Assembly: GCA_944323755.1 (NCBI GenBank)
Contig: CALUTR010000002.1
Location: forward strand, 62,001-126,000
Source of the DNA: an uncultured Helicobacteraceae bacterium
GTDB taxonomy: Bacteria; Campylobacterota; Campylobacteria; Campylobacterales; Helicobacteraceae
Length of the DNA: 64,000 nucleotides
Reading direction: 5' to 3'
The notes beneath the pieces were generated by a model that saw only the letters and a list, made by a program, of their open reading frames with translations, was not told the origin of the DNA and ran no database searches. This document shows positions 53,739 to 63,051 of this stretch, one piece after another. A program made the translations under genes and the position numbers. Positions within the stretch are counted from its first letter, which is position 1, and each line of letters opens with the position of its first letter.

Positions 53739-56726
53739 TTGCTTAATTCGAATTTTTATAGAATCTTAAATGAAAAACTAAAATATAAAATATTTATTTT
53801 TAAAGATTCTAATGAAGTGCTAGAAGCACTAGAAATATGTAAATATAAAAAACTACAAGATCGTTCATTTCCAAATGCTTATGCTCTTAGTGATTTTAGA
53901 GCTAAGAGAGGGGATGATTTACGAAGCTATTCTTTTGAGCTTGGTGAATTATTTCTTTCTTTATCAAAATTTTATGATGATAAAAATTCCATACTTTTAG
54001 CACCAATACATTCTATATTATATCCACTTCCTTCAAAGGATAAGTTGGAACCTTTGGTTCTGAAATTATATGAGCATTATAATTTTTTAGATTTACAAGA
54101 GAAACTTTTAAATTATGGTTTTGAAAAGCTTGATTTAGTCCATGCACCAAAAGAAATTGCAATACACGGCGATATAATTGATATATTTCCGCATAATTAT
54201 GAAAACCCAATTAGAATTTCATTTTTTGATAATGAGATTGAGAGTATTAAATATTTTGATTCTATTTCTCAAATGTGTTTTGGAGATGAGATAGAAGAGA
54301 TTAGTATTTTTCCTGCATTATTTAGTATAGATTCTAGTAGCTATGATAGTCTTGATAATGTTAGTAAAAATAGTGATTATGATGTTTTTATAAAGGATAT
54401 TATTAGTCTTGGATTTTGGTTTATTGATGATCCTTTGATTATAAAATCATACAATAGCCTTATGATGCCAAGTGCAAAAAATGAATTAGATTCACTAAAA
54501 GAAATAGAATTTTTATCTGATCTTGACTTTGATAGCTTTGATAAACTCAATGTGTGTGATATTGATGATAATTATAGCGATATAGCATTAGAGATTAATG
54601 CTATTCCAAAGTTATTTGCCCTGCATAAGGATAAAAAAAAGATTTTATTTGGTTTAAATGAGCTTTTAATAGATTCTCTAAAATTGGACAATGATGTAAC
54701 AATAATAAAAGAACCATTGTCGATTAATATCATTACAAAAAATGAAATTATTCTTTCTTTAAATAAAATTGCAAAGAAAAAGAAAAAAAATCATAAAACA
54801 ATTCATCTAAATGAGTTAAATAAAGGTGATTATGTTGTTCATAGTGATTATGGTATAGGCATTTTTAATGGCATCAAGCAAACTACAATTTTGGGAATCA
54901 CAAGTGATTTTATAGAAGTTTTGTATTTAAATAATGATAAATTATTACTTCCAACACATAATCTAAATTTAATAACCAAATATATAGCAAATACTTCTAG
55001 TGTTCCGATGTTAGATAGACTTGGAAAGGGTTCTTTTGTAAAAATAAAGGAAAAAATTAGGCCAAAATTATTAGAAATTGCAAAAGAAATAGTTGAATTA
55101 GCTGCAAAAAGAGAGCTTATAAAAGGTAAGTTAATTGATACTAGTAAAGTTGAATTAAATGTTTTTAAAAATGATAATAATTTTGAATTAACAAGCGATC
55201 AAGAGCGTAGCATTTGTGAGATTTTTTCTGATTTATCAAGTGGTAAAGTTATGGATAGGCTGCTTATTGGAGATGTTGGATTTGGTAAAACTGAAGTTGC
55301 TATGAATGCTATATTTGCATGTGTTATAAATGGATATCAGTGTGCACTTATAGTGCCAACCACACTTCTTGCAAATCAACACTTTAATACACTTTTTGCT
55401 AGGTTTAAAAGGTTTGATATAAAAATTGCAAAGCTTGATAGATTTAGCAAAGATAAAAATAGCATTTTAAAAGGCTTGCAAAGTGGTGAGATTAGTGTTG
55501 TTATTGGCACTCATGGATTATTAAATGTTAATTTTAAGAATCTTGGTCTTGTTGTACTTGATGAAGAACATAAATTTGGCGTTAAGCAAAAAGAAAGATT
55601 AAAAAATATGACACAAGATGTACATATTTTATCTATGTCTGCTACCCCTATACCAAGGACGCTAAATTTAGCATTATCAAAAATAAAAACACAAAGTGAG
55701 TTAAACACGCCTCCAGTAAGTAGGATACCACCAAAAACATTTGTGAAAAATTATAGTGATTTATTATTGAAGGATGCCATAAAGCGTGAGTTAAAGCGCA
55801 ATGGTCAGATATTTTATATTCATAATAATATCGCTAGTATAGAAGATAGAAAAAATGAGATTTTAAATATTGCGCCAAGTTTAAAAATCGCAGTACTTCA
55901 TTCACAAATCGCACAAAATATAAGTGAAGATATTATGATTAAATTTGCAAATGGGCAATATGATATGCTTTTATCCACTTCAATTGTAGAATCTGGAATC
56001 CATCTACCAAATGCAAATACAATTATTGTCGATAGTGCTGATTGCTTTGGTATGGCTGATTTGCATCAATTGCGAGGTAGAATAGGGCGAGGTGATAAAG
56101 AAGGGTATTGTTATTTTTTCGTTGATAATAAAGATGCAATAACAAATGAAGCCAAAAAGAGACTTCTATCATTAGAGTCTAATTCATTTTTGGGTGCAGG
56201 TGGTATATTGTCTTATGCGGATTTAGAGCTTAGGGGTGGAGGAAATATTCTTGGTGAAGCACAAAGTGGGCATATAAAAAATATAGGTTATAGCTTATAT
56301 TTACAGATGTTGGAAGAAAGTATTAATTTGCTAAGTGGTAAGGAATTACAAAATAAACAGAGTGTTGACATTAAGTTAAATATAAGTGCATTTTTAAATC
56401 CAAGTATCATTCCATCAGATATGATTAGACTTGATTTATATCGTAGGCTTGCTAATGTAAGCTCAAAAGATGAGATTTATGAAATTGAAAAAGAGATTAA
56501 TGATAGATTTGGCAAATTAGATAGTTTTAGTATTAGATTCTTGCAGTTAATACTTGTGAAATTTATGGCAAATGAGCTAAACATAAAAACAATAATGAAT
56601 TATAATCAACATATAACCATCATCTATAGTGATACAAATAAAGTAAAATTCGATGCAAGTGAGTTAGATGATAGTAGTATTTTAGAAGCTACATTAGAGT
56701 ATTTAAGGGGCAAACTTGAGTGCTAA
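53739..56726 (+). CDS. mfd: Transcription-repair coupling factor
   Basis: Removes RNA polymerase stalled at lesions and recruits UvrA. 995 residues. UvrB-like N-terminal region, RNA-polymerase-interaction domain (GDYVVHSDYGIGIFNGIKQ), SF2 helicase motifs IGDVGFGKTEVAMNA, VLDEEHKFGVKQKERL, LSMSATPIPRTL, STSIVESGIHLPNANT, LRGRIGRGDKEGYCYFF, and the TRG motif region and C-terminal domain. TTG 53739 is the start, nine bases after ccmA. Confidence 0.95.
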   Translation: MLNSNFYRILNEKLKYKIFIFKDSNEVLEALEICKYKKLQDRSFPNAYALSDFRAKRGDDLRSYSFELGELFLSLSKFYDDKNSILLAPIHSILYPLPSKDKLEPLVLKLYEHYNFLDLQEKLLNYGFEKLDLVHAPKEIAIHGDIIDIFPHNYENPIRISFFDNEIESIKYFDSISQMCFGDEIEEISIFPALFSIDSSSYDSLDNVSKNSDYDVFIKDIISLGFWFIDDPLIIKSYNSLMMPSAKNELDSLKEIEFLSDLDFDSFDKLNVCDIDDNYSDIALEINAIPKLFALHKDKKKILFGLNELLIDSLKLDNDVTIIKEPLSINIITKNEIILSLNKIAKKKKKNHKTIHLNELNKGDYVVHSDYGIGIFNGIKQTTILGITSDFIEVLYLNNDKLLLPTHNLNLITKYIANTSSVPMLDRLGKGSFVKIKEKIRPKLLEIAKEIVELAAKRELIKGKLIDTSKVELNVFKNDNNFELTSDQERSICEIFSDLSSGKVMDRLLIGDVGFGKTEVAMNAIFACVINGYQCALIVPTTLLANQHFNTLFARFKRFDIKIAKLDRFSKDKNSILKGLQSGEISVVIGTHGLLNVNFKNLGLVVLDEEHKFGVKQKERLKNMTQDVHILSMSATPIPRTLNLALSKIKTQSELNTPPVSRIPPKTFVKNYSDLLLKDAIKRELKRNGQIFYIHNNIASIEDRKNEILNIAPSLKIAVLHSQIAQNISEDIMIKFANGQYDMLLSTSIVESGIHLPNANTIIVDSADCFGMADLHQLRGRIGRGDKEGYCYFFVDNKDAITNEAKKRLLSLESNSFLGAGGILSYADLELRGGGNILGEAQSGHIKNIGYSLYLQMLEESINLLSGKELQNKQSVDIKLNISAFLNPSIIPSDMIRLDLYRRLANVSSKDEIYEIEKEINDRFGKLDSFSIRFLQLILVKFMANELNIKTIMNYNQHITIIYSDTNKVKFDASELDDSSILEATLEYLRGKLEC

Positions 56727-57546
56727 ATTGCGTATAGGAGTCATTGGTGATATTGTAGGAAATGTGGGTAGAAAAATGGTAATAAACAATCTAGCACATT
56801 TTAAAGAAAAATATAATATTGACTTTGTTGTTGCAAATAGTGAAAATGCAAGTGGTGGTTTTGGGCTTAGTAAGAAAAATGCAAATGAATTGCTATCAAG
56901 TGGCATAGATGTTATTACAGGTGGAAATCATTCATTTGATAAATTAGAAATTGTAGAATTAATGGATATTATGCCAATTTTGCGACCTCTTAATTTTCCA
57001 CAAAATACACCTGGAAAAGGGATATATTATACAAAAGTAAAGGGTGAAGAAGTAGCAATAATTAATGCTATGGGGCATTATGGGATAAATATAAATCTTG
57101 ATAATGTGTATCATAAATTAGAGGAATCTATCATTTTTTTACAACATAAAAATATTTCTAATATTATTATTGATTTTCATGCAGAAGCAAGTAGTGAAAA
57201 AAGAATAGCATTTTGTCAGTTGCGAGGTAGGATAAGCGCTTTATATGGTACTCATACTCATATTGGTAGTGATGATTTTCATATCCAAAATGATAGTTTT
57301 TATGTGAGTGATATTGGGCTTTGTGGAGCATATGATGGGGTTATTGGAATGGATTATAAGATTCCTCTACAAAAGGCAATGCAAGGTTATGGTAAGGGTA
57401 GATATGAAGTTTTAGAAAATGGTAATAATATATTTCAAATGATTGTTTTAGAGCTAGATCATGGAAAATGTAAATCTGCATTTAAAATTAAGAAAATAAA
57501 TGACAAAGAATTAGAAAATATACAAGCAATTAAGCTGGAATCTTAA
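56716..57546 (+). CDS. YmdB family metallophosphoesterase
   Basis: TIGR00282/YmdB-like phosphoesterase, 276 residues. Metal-binding blocks: GVIGDIVGNVGRKM, NSENASGGFGLSKKNA, TGGNHSFDKLE (canonical GNHTWDK), DFHAEASSEK and YGTHTHIGSDD. Members are 2',3'-cAMP-type phosphodiesterases in Bacillus; the role here is unknown. TTG start overlapping the end of mfd by 11 bases. The stop lies within a terminator hairpin. Confidence 0.9.
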   Translation: MSAKLRIGVIGDIVGNVGRKMVINNLAHFKEKYNIDFVVANSENASGGFGLSKKNANELLSSGIDVITGGNHSFDKLEIVELMDIMPILRPLNFPQNTPGKGIYYTKVKGEEVAIINAMGHYGININLDNVYHKLEESIIFLQHKNISNIIIDFHAEASSEKRIAFCQLRGRISALYGTHTHIGSDDFHIQNDSFYVSDIGLCGAYDGVIGMDYKIPLQKAMQGYGKGRYEVLENGNNIFQMIVLELDHGKCKSAFKIKKINDKELENIQAIKLES

Positions 57547-57560
57547 AAATAAGATTCCAG
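57535..57560. terminator. Bidirectional hairpin terminator
   Basis: Perfect 11-bp inverted repeat, arms CTGGAATCTTA and TAAGATTCCAG, loop AAAA, between the convergent YmdB-like gene and fldA. It contains the YmdB-like stop codon. Confidence 0.75.
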
Positions 57561-57563
57561 ATA

Positions 57564-58058
57564 TTATTTAAAGCTACCTTTAATACTATCAATCCAAGCA
57601 TTCAATCTATCGCTTGTTAGATCGCTTTGATTATCTTCATCTAATGCTAATCCCAAGAATTCATCACCTTCTAAGCCTTTTGATGATTGAAAATCATAAT
57701 TGTCATTTTTTGTTTTACCAATGATTGTAGCCTTTTTTGCTATATTTGCAAGTAGCCCAATAGAATCACAGAATGTATCGCTATAGGAATCTTGATCTCC
57801 AAGTCCAATGATGGCAACAATTTTTCCAGCAAAATCATCTTCACTTAAATTTGTAGCGAAATCTTCCCAATCAGTTTGTAAATCTCCGTCTCCATAAGTT
57901 GAAGCAGCAAGGATTAGATTATTATACTTTGCTAAGTCTTCTTTGCTAGCTTTAGCGACATCAATTAACTCACAATTTCCAAGTTTTGATGCTGCAGCTT
58001 CTACGATTTCTTGAGTTCTTCCTGTTGTGCTCCCATAAAATATACCTATTGTTTCCAT
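57564..58058 (-). CDS. fldA: Flavodoxin
   Basis: FMN-binding electron carrier; essential in Helicobacter as acceptor for pyruvate:acceptor oxidoreductase. 164 residues. FMN phosphate loop GIFYGSTTGRTQEIV, then AASTYGDGDLQTDWEDF (the Trp/Tyr loop replaced by a short type), GLGDQDSYSDTFCDS. Single gene flanked by a hairpin terminator and a divergent gap with nhaA. Confidence 0.95.
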   Translation of the reverse strand: METIGIFYGSTTGRTQEIVEAAASKLGNCELIDVAKASKEDLAKYNNLILAASTYGDGDLQTDWEDFATNLSEDDFAGKIVAIIGLGDQDSYSDTFCDSIGLLANIAKKATIIGKTKNDNYDFQSSKGLEGDEFLGLALDEDNQSDLTSDRLNAWIDSIKGSFK

Positions 58059-58170
58059 AAATTCATCCTTAATATTGTTGTAATTTTTTCTATTAAAAAT
58101 AGATCACATAACACTAAATAAAAAATGCTAAAATTGCAATAAAATTAACACAATAACCATATAAATATAT

Positions 58171-58178
58171 TATAAAAT
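58171..58178 (+). promoter_or_regulatory. Possible -10 region for second nhaA
   Basis: TATAAAAT, 28 bases before ATG 58206, within the AT-rich gap between fldA and nhaA (58059-58205). The gap holds nothing else I can name. Confidence 0.3.
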
Positions 58179-58205
58179 GCTATTAGATTTTAGATAGGAA
58201 GCGTA

Positions 58206-59639
58206 ATGAATGAAAATTATGAAAATATAAGTACTGCAAAATATGTAAAGAATAAATTACAACATGCTTTAAATACATTTATAAACCACGAATCATTTGG
58301 TGGTATCTTACTATTTGTATGTGTAATTTTAGCTATGATTATTGCAAACTCAAAGTATAGTGATTTTTACTTTCGATTTTTGCATATTGAATTTGGTGCT
58401 TTTATTGGATCATATTTTATTGGATTTGATATTTTGCATTTTGTAAATGATGTTTTGATGTCGCTATTTTTCCTTATGATTGGCTTGGAGATGAAAAGAG
58501 AGATTTTATATGGTGAGTTAGCTGGTTTTAAAAAGATTTCTTTTTCTATACTTGGGGCATTTGGTGGGATTTTGATACCCATTTTGATATATATTTATTT
58601 TAATAAAGAAACAGAATCTGTAAGTGGTTTTGGCGTTGCGATGAGTACGGATACCGCTTTTGCTCTTGGTGTTTTATTATTTTTTGGAAAGCGGATTCCA
58701 CAGATATTGAAAATTTTTCTTGTTACATTAGCCGTATTTGATGATTTGGGCGCGATCTTAATTATTGCAATTTTGTATACACACGAAATTAATACACTAT
58801 GGCTATATGTATCCATATTTATTATCTGTATTTTAATATATATTAATTACAAGGATACAAAATACATTTCAAGCTATATTTTTCTTGGAATCTTACTTTG
58901 GATAGCAGTTTATAATACTGGAGTGCACTCCACTATAGCTGGTGTCATTCTTGCACTTTGTATACCAGGTCGCTCAAATATAAGAAAAAAGTATTTTCTT
59001 AATACTATAAATATATTAGAGGAGTGGAAAATCGCAACTACGCTTGAATCTAAAAAAATGCTTTATATAAAAGATGATAAGCAAGTTAATATATTTGTTG
59101 CGATGTATAGAGGTATCCTTGGATTATTGATCCCTGATGAAAATAAAAAAGTTGATATGGAAGAGACAAGCAAGCAAGTATATATGCTTGATATGGTAGC
59201 GAAATATTCTCGATATGCGCAGAATCCTCTTGTAAAAATGGAGATTTTTTTGCAACCAATTTGTGCTTATTTTATTATTCCAGTTTTTGCATTTTTAAAT
59301 GCTGGTATAAAGGTAGATTCTAATATAGATTTTAATATTGATGGTATTGCTCTTGGCACAATTATAGGGCTTGTTGTAGGAAAACCGCTTGGTGTTTTGA
59401 TATTTACATTTTTAGGAGAAAAATTAAACATAGCAATTAGACCTATGGGTCTTACTTATAGTCATATATTTGCAGTTGGAATTATCGCAGGTATAGGTTT
59501 CACAATGTCTATGTTTGTTGCAAATCTAGCGTATAATAGTCAAGCTCAAATTGTAATAGCAAAATTATCTATTCTGATTGCATCGCTAATTGCAGTGATT
59601 TGTGGTGTGATAGCATTGCTTTATGCTACAAAAAAGTAA
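58206..59639 (+). CDS. nhaA: Na+/H+ antiporter NhaA (second copy)
   Basis: 477 residues, paralogous to 42147-43484. Conserved blocks: HESFGGILLFVCVILAMIIANS, IGLEMKREILYGELAGFKK, AMSTDTAFALGVLLFFGK, LAVFDDLGAILIIAIL (DD pair) and GIGFTMSMFVANLAY. It has a longer charged N-terminus and a longer loop insert (about 255-310). The difference VFDD for VADD and the loop suggest different regulation or pH range. RBS AGGAAG. Abuts a methyltransferase gene on the other strand. Confidence 0.95.
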   Translation: MNENYENISTAKYVKNKLQHALNTFINHESFGGILLFVCVILAMIIANSKYSDFYFRFLHIEFGAFIGSYFIGFDILHFVNDVLMSLFFLMIGLEMKREILYGELAGFKKISFSILGAFGGILIPILIYIYFNKETESVSGFGVAMSTDTAFALGVLLFFGKRIPQILKIFLVTLAVFDDLGAILIIAILYTHEINTLWLYVSIFIICILIYINYKDTKYISSYIFLGILLWIAVYNTGVHSTIAGVILALCIPGRSNIRKKYFLNTINILEEWKIATTLESKKMLYIKDDKQVNIFVAMYRGILGLLIPDENKKVDMEETSKQVYMLDMVAKYSRYAQNPLVKMEIFLQPICAYFIIPVFAFLNAGIKVDSNIDFNIDGIALGTIIGLVVGKPLGVLIFTFLGEKLNIAIRPMGLTYSHIFAVGIIAGIGFTMSMFVANLAYNSQAQIVIAKLSILIASLIAVICGVIALLYATKK

Positions 59640-59654
59640 TTATTTTTTTGTAGC
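59625..59654. terminator. Bidirectional hairpin terminator
   Basis: Arms GCTACAAAAAA and TTTTTTGTAGC (11 bp), 8-base loop, covering the stops of both nhaA and the opposite methyltransferase gene. Confidence 0.75.
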
Positions 59655-60441
59655 AACAACAAGCAGACTTCCGCCAATAAAGTTTGGCAAGTAATTAATG
59701 ATTCTATTTTCTATTTTCAATATGAAAATAAGTATATTATTTATTATTGGATTTATAGAATCTATTTTATCACCATTTGGAATGTGATTAGCTTTTGGTT
59801 TTTTTATAATTGCCCTTAGTATTAAAAGTGGGATAATAAATATGAAGAAATATTTTATATATTTAATTTCAAAACCATTTTCTTCTAATAACTTTTTGAT
59901 ACTTGCTTTTGAATATCGTCGCTTATGTCCGACATCTACATCGTGTTCATTCCATAAAAAATTCAATGCAGGGACGCTAATTATGAGATTCCCCCCCCCC
60001 TATAATTGATTGTGAAATATTTTGTATTGCTAAATGATCATTTTCTATGTGTTCTATTACATCAAATGCGCATACACACTCAAATTCATCAACAAAAGGT
60101 GAATCCAATAAATCAAAGCAGAATCTATCTTTGATACCATAGCTTTTTGCATAATCAAGCGCGCTTATGTGCATTTCACCAACGCTTATATTGCTATATC
60201 CATTTTCAATTAGGCATTTTGTTACATTTCCTGTGCCTGCACCAACTTCTATAATTTTTGCATCTTTATTAATATATTTATTCATACATTGTTTGATTAA
60301 TTCTTTTCTTGTAATGAACCAAAAATGCTTTTCTTCATTTTTATACAATTCCTCAAAACCACTTATTTTGTAATCTTCATCTCTTGCATTTGTATCAAAA
60401 ACTTTATGCCCATTTATCACTTGATATTCTCTATTTATCAT
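59640..60441 (-). CDS. Class I SAM methyltransferase with C-terminal membrane segments, out of frame here
   Basis: From ATG 60441 (after GGAAATAA): an N-terminal region HFWFITRKELIKQCM, motif I KIIEVGAGTGNVTKCLIENG, SVGEMHISALDYAKS, CVCAFDVIEHIENDHLAIQNI. A G10 tract sits at the glycine loop that normally reads LKPGG. At this length the product ends GGGESHN at 59977. With nine G it continues NLIISVPALNFLWNEHDVDVGHKRRYSKASI and ends at 59640, 266 residues, including a hydrophobic segment (FIFIIPLLILRAI). It is isolated from the main glycan clusters. The family is close to methyltransferases acting on lipid-linked sugars, but substrate is unknown. As sequenced it is off. Confidence 0.86.
59991..60000 (-). 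repeat. G10 tract at the glycine loop of a methyltransferase
   Basis: Ten G on the minus strand between CAATTATA and AATCTCAT. Nine G restores the frame. Confidence 0.95.
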
Positions 60442-60486
60442 TTTATTTCCTGTATTTTTGATTTTGTTAAATAATATCATATTTTG

Positions 60487-60492
60487 TATAAT
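60487..60492 (+). promoter_or_regulatory. -10 box for hemC
   Basis: TATAAT (in TTTTGTATAATTAC), 44 bases before the hemC ATG; another TATAAT-like box is at about 60510. Confidence 0.4.
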
Positions 60493-60535
60493 TACAGAAA
60501 TTTGGAATTTATAATTTAAAAGCACAGAAGGTTGT

Positions 60536-61465
60536 ATGGATAAGATTATAATAGGCACTCGAGGTAGTGTTTTAGCATTATGGCAAGCTAATTTTATAAA
60601 AAGTGAATTACAAAATCGATTTAATATAGATAGTAAATTAAAAATTATAAAAACAACTGGTGATAAAATCCTAGATGCGCCACTTGCGAAAATTGGTGGA
60701 AAGGGATTATTTACAAAAGAATTAGAAGAGATGTTGCTTAATGGCTCAATTACAATTGCTGTGCATTCTCTAAAAGATGTCCCTGTTGTATTGCATGATG
60801 ATTTAATATTAGCTGCAATAACAAAACGAGAAGATGTAAGGGATTGTTTTATTAGTTATAAATTTAGTGATATTTCCGATCTTCCACTTAATGCAAAGCT
60901 AGGAACGACTTCACTTAGACGATCAATGCAATTAAAGCATATAAGAAATGATTTAGATACAATTAGCCTAAGGGGGAATGTCCAAACAAGGCTTCAAAGA
61001 CTTCAAAATAATGAATTTGATGCGATTATACTAGCTAAAGCTGGTTTAAATAGATTAAATCTAGATTCTAAAGACATAAAGTTTATAAAGCCACTTGATA
61101 CTTCATTTATGATACCTGCAATGGGTCAAGGTGCTTTGGGGATTGAGTGCAGAAAAGATTGTGAAATTTTGAATTATTTAAAAGAATTAAATGATGATAT
61201 AAGCAGCATTGAATGTGGATTTGAGAGAGAATTCATAAGACTTCTTAATGGTGGTTGTCAAGTGCCAATTGGTGTGTATGCGCAATATAAAGATTCTATG
61301 GTGGATATTGAAACTATTATCGGATTACCAGATGGAAGCGATATTATTAGAGAAAAAATAAGTGGGAGCAAAGATTCTACATTGGCAAATGAATTATTAA
61401 AAAAAGTAGAGGCAAAAGGCGCTAGAGATGTTCTAAAAAGGGCTTTAGAGTCCATAAATTTCTAG
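60536..61465 (+). CDS. hemC: Porphobilinogen deaminase (hydroxymethylbilane synthase)
   Basis: Polymerises four porphobilinogens to hydroxymethylbilane in haem synthesis. 309 residues. IIIGTRGSVLALWQANFI, GKGLFTKELEEMLL, AVHSLKDVPV, LGTTSLRRSMQLKHIR, SLRGNVQTRL, and the dipyrromethane-binding cysteine in RLLNGGCQVPIG. First of a run hemC-bpt-psd-nadA. Confidence 0.97.
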   Translation: MDKIIIGTRGSVLALWQANFIKSELQNRFNIDSKLKIIKTTGDKILDAPLAKIGGKGLFTKELEEMLLNGSITIAVHSLKDVPVVLHDDLILAAITKREDVRDCFISYKFSDISDLPLNAKLGTTSLRRSMQLKHIRNDLDTISLRGNVQTRLQRLQNNEFDAIILAKAGLNRLNLDSKDIKFIKPLDTSFMIPAMGQGALGIECRKDCEILNYLKELNDDISSIECGFEREFIRLLNGGCQVPIGVYAQYKDSMVDIETIIGLPDGSDIIREKISGSKDSTLANELLKKVEAKGARDVLKRALESINF

Positions 61466-61473
61466 GTATAGTT

Positions 61474-62238
61474 TTGAATAACTTTTGTTATAAAAATGCT
61501 GTATTTTACTACTCATTTGGTGATTGTGCGTATATTTGTGGGAATAATACAACATTTAATTATGCGCTTATAGAATCTTGTAGCGAGGATTTTTATAATG
61601 CATTATTAGAGCGAGGTTGGAGGCGATTTGGCGAGGTATTTTTTGTTCCATTTTGTGATTATTGTCAAAAATGTATTTCAATTAGGCAAGTTGTTTGCGA
61701 TTTTAAATTTTCTAAAAATCACAAGCGTATTATAAGTAAAAATAAAATTATTGATGTGGCATTTGGTAATCCTAGTTATTCAATTGAAAAAATTGAACTT
61801 TATAATAAATATCACACTATAATGAATATTAAGAAAGGTTGGGAATATAATCAAATAGATAAAGATAGATATTTGCATATGTTTGTAGATGGTAAAAATA
61901 GCTTTGGTAAGGAGCTTTGCTATTATATTGATGGGAAGTTGATAGGTGTTGCATTTGTTGATATTTTGAAATCTTCTTCATCAATGAGTGCAATATATTT
62001 CTTCTATGATCACGACTATTCACATCTTTCACTTGGGACATTTTCAATTTTAAAACAATTAGAAATTGCTAAAATGTTCAATTTGAAATATTTTTATCCA
62101 GGATATTGGATAAAAAATCATCACTCTTTAGGATATAAGGAGCGATTTAAACCATTTGAATACTTGATTAATCGCCCAAATATCCACGAAATTCCAATAT
62201 GGAAGCCATATTTTACAAATACAGAGGGTAATCAATGA
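61474..62238 (+). CDS. bpt: Aspartate/glutamate leucyltransferase (Bpt)
   Basis: Adds Leu from Leu-tRNA to N-terminal Asp/Glu of proteins (N-degron pathway). 254 residues. CEDFYNALLERGWRRFGEVFF-type region (SCSEDFYNALLERGWRRFG), CDYCQKCISIRQVV, SKNHKRII and YFFYDHDYSHLSLGTFSI, then YPGYWIKNHHSLGYKERFKP. TTG start nine bases after hemC. Its stop overlaps psd by four bases. Confidence 0.92.
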   Translation: MNNFCYKNAVFYYSFGDCAYICGNNTTFNYALIESCSEDFYNALLERGWRRFGEVFFVPFCDYCQKCISIRQVVCDFKFSKNHKRIISKNKIIDVAFGNPSYSIEKIELYNKYHTIMNIKKGWEYNQIDKDRYLHMFVDGKNSFGKELCYYIDGKLIGVAFVDILKSSSSMSAIYFFYDHDYSHLSLGTFSILKQLEIAKMFNLKYFYPGYWIKNHHSLGYKERFKPFEYLINRPNIHEIPIWKPYFTNTEGNQ

Positions 62239-63023
62239 AAATTACAAAGCTAATCTCAATTTGTTTTGGCGTTGTTGCTAATATTAGATTCTATCCGCCA
62301 ATACAGAGATTTATAAACAAACAATATATCAAAATATTTAAAATTGATTTAAGTGAGTTTTATCCACTTCATTCATATAAAAGTCTAAATGAGCTTTTTA
62401 CTAGAGGATTAAAGAGTAATAGAGCATTTAATAAAGATGATAATATTTTTATCTCTCCAATTGATGGCAAGGTAGTGCAAACAGGAAATGTTGATAATGG
62501 AAGGGCATTGCAGATAAAAGGATTTAGTTATTCTGTTGATAGGCTTGTAGGTGAGAGTGTATCATCAAATCTTAGTTATGCTAATTTATATTTAAGTCCA
62601 AGTAATTATCATAGATATCATTCTCCTTGTAATATGTATGTAGAGAGTATCACGCATTTTAAAGGTGCTTTATTACCAGTGCATTTGAAATCACTTTATA
62701 AAAATAAAAATCTTTTTGTCGTAAATGAGAGAGTTGTTTTAAAGGCAAGAGATAGCTTTGGTGGAATCTTATATTTTGTCGCTGTTGGTGCATTGAATGT
62801 TGGTGGTATTTATTTTTATATTGAGCCTAGATTGCAGCATAAATCAAATTTATATACACGCAAATTCGAATACAAAGATCCAATTTTTGTAAAAAAAGGT
62901 GAAGAAATAGGTATGTTTAAAATGGGATCAACTGTTGTTCTTTTTGCCAGTGATGTTGATATTTTAAAAAATGATTGTGATATAAAATTTGGTTCTGATT
63001 TGTTTAAGCGTAAAAACTTTTAA
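62235..63023 (+). CDS. psd: Phosphatidylserine decarboxylase proenzyme
   Basis: Makes phosphatidylethanolamine at the inner membrane. 262 residues. FYPLHSYKSLNELFTRGLK, SPIDGKVVQTG, LSPSNYHRYHSPCN (catalytic His), and KMGSTVVLF, where cleavage before Ser gives the pyruvoyl group. The ATG overlaps the bpt stop. Psd next to nadA is as in H. pylori. Confidence 0.95.
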   Translation: MKITKLISICFGVVANIRFYPPIQRFINKQYIKIFKIDLSEFYPLHSYKSLNELFTRGLKSNRAFNKDDNIFISPIDGKVVQTGNVDNGRALQIKGFSYSVDRLVGESVSSNLSYANLYLSPSNYHRYHSPCNMYVESITHFKGALLPVHLKSLYKNKNLFVVNERVVLKARDSFGGILYFVAVGALNVGGIYFYIEPRLQHKSNLYTRKFEYKDPIFVKKGEEIGMFKMGSTVVLFASDVDILKNDCDIKFGSDLFKRKNF

Positions 63024-63051
63024 AAATTTAAGATAATAAAGGAGTTGAAAA

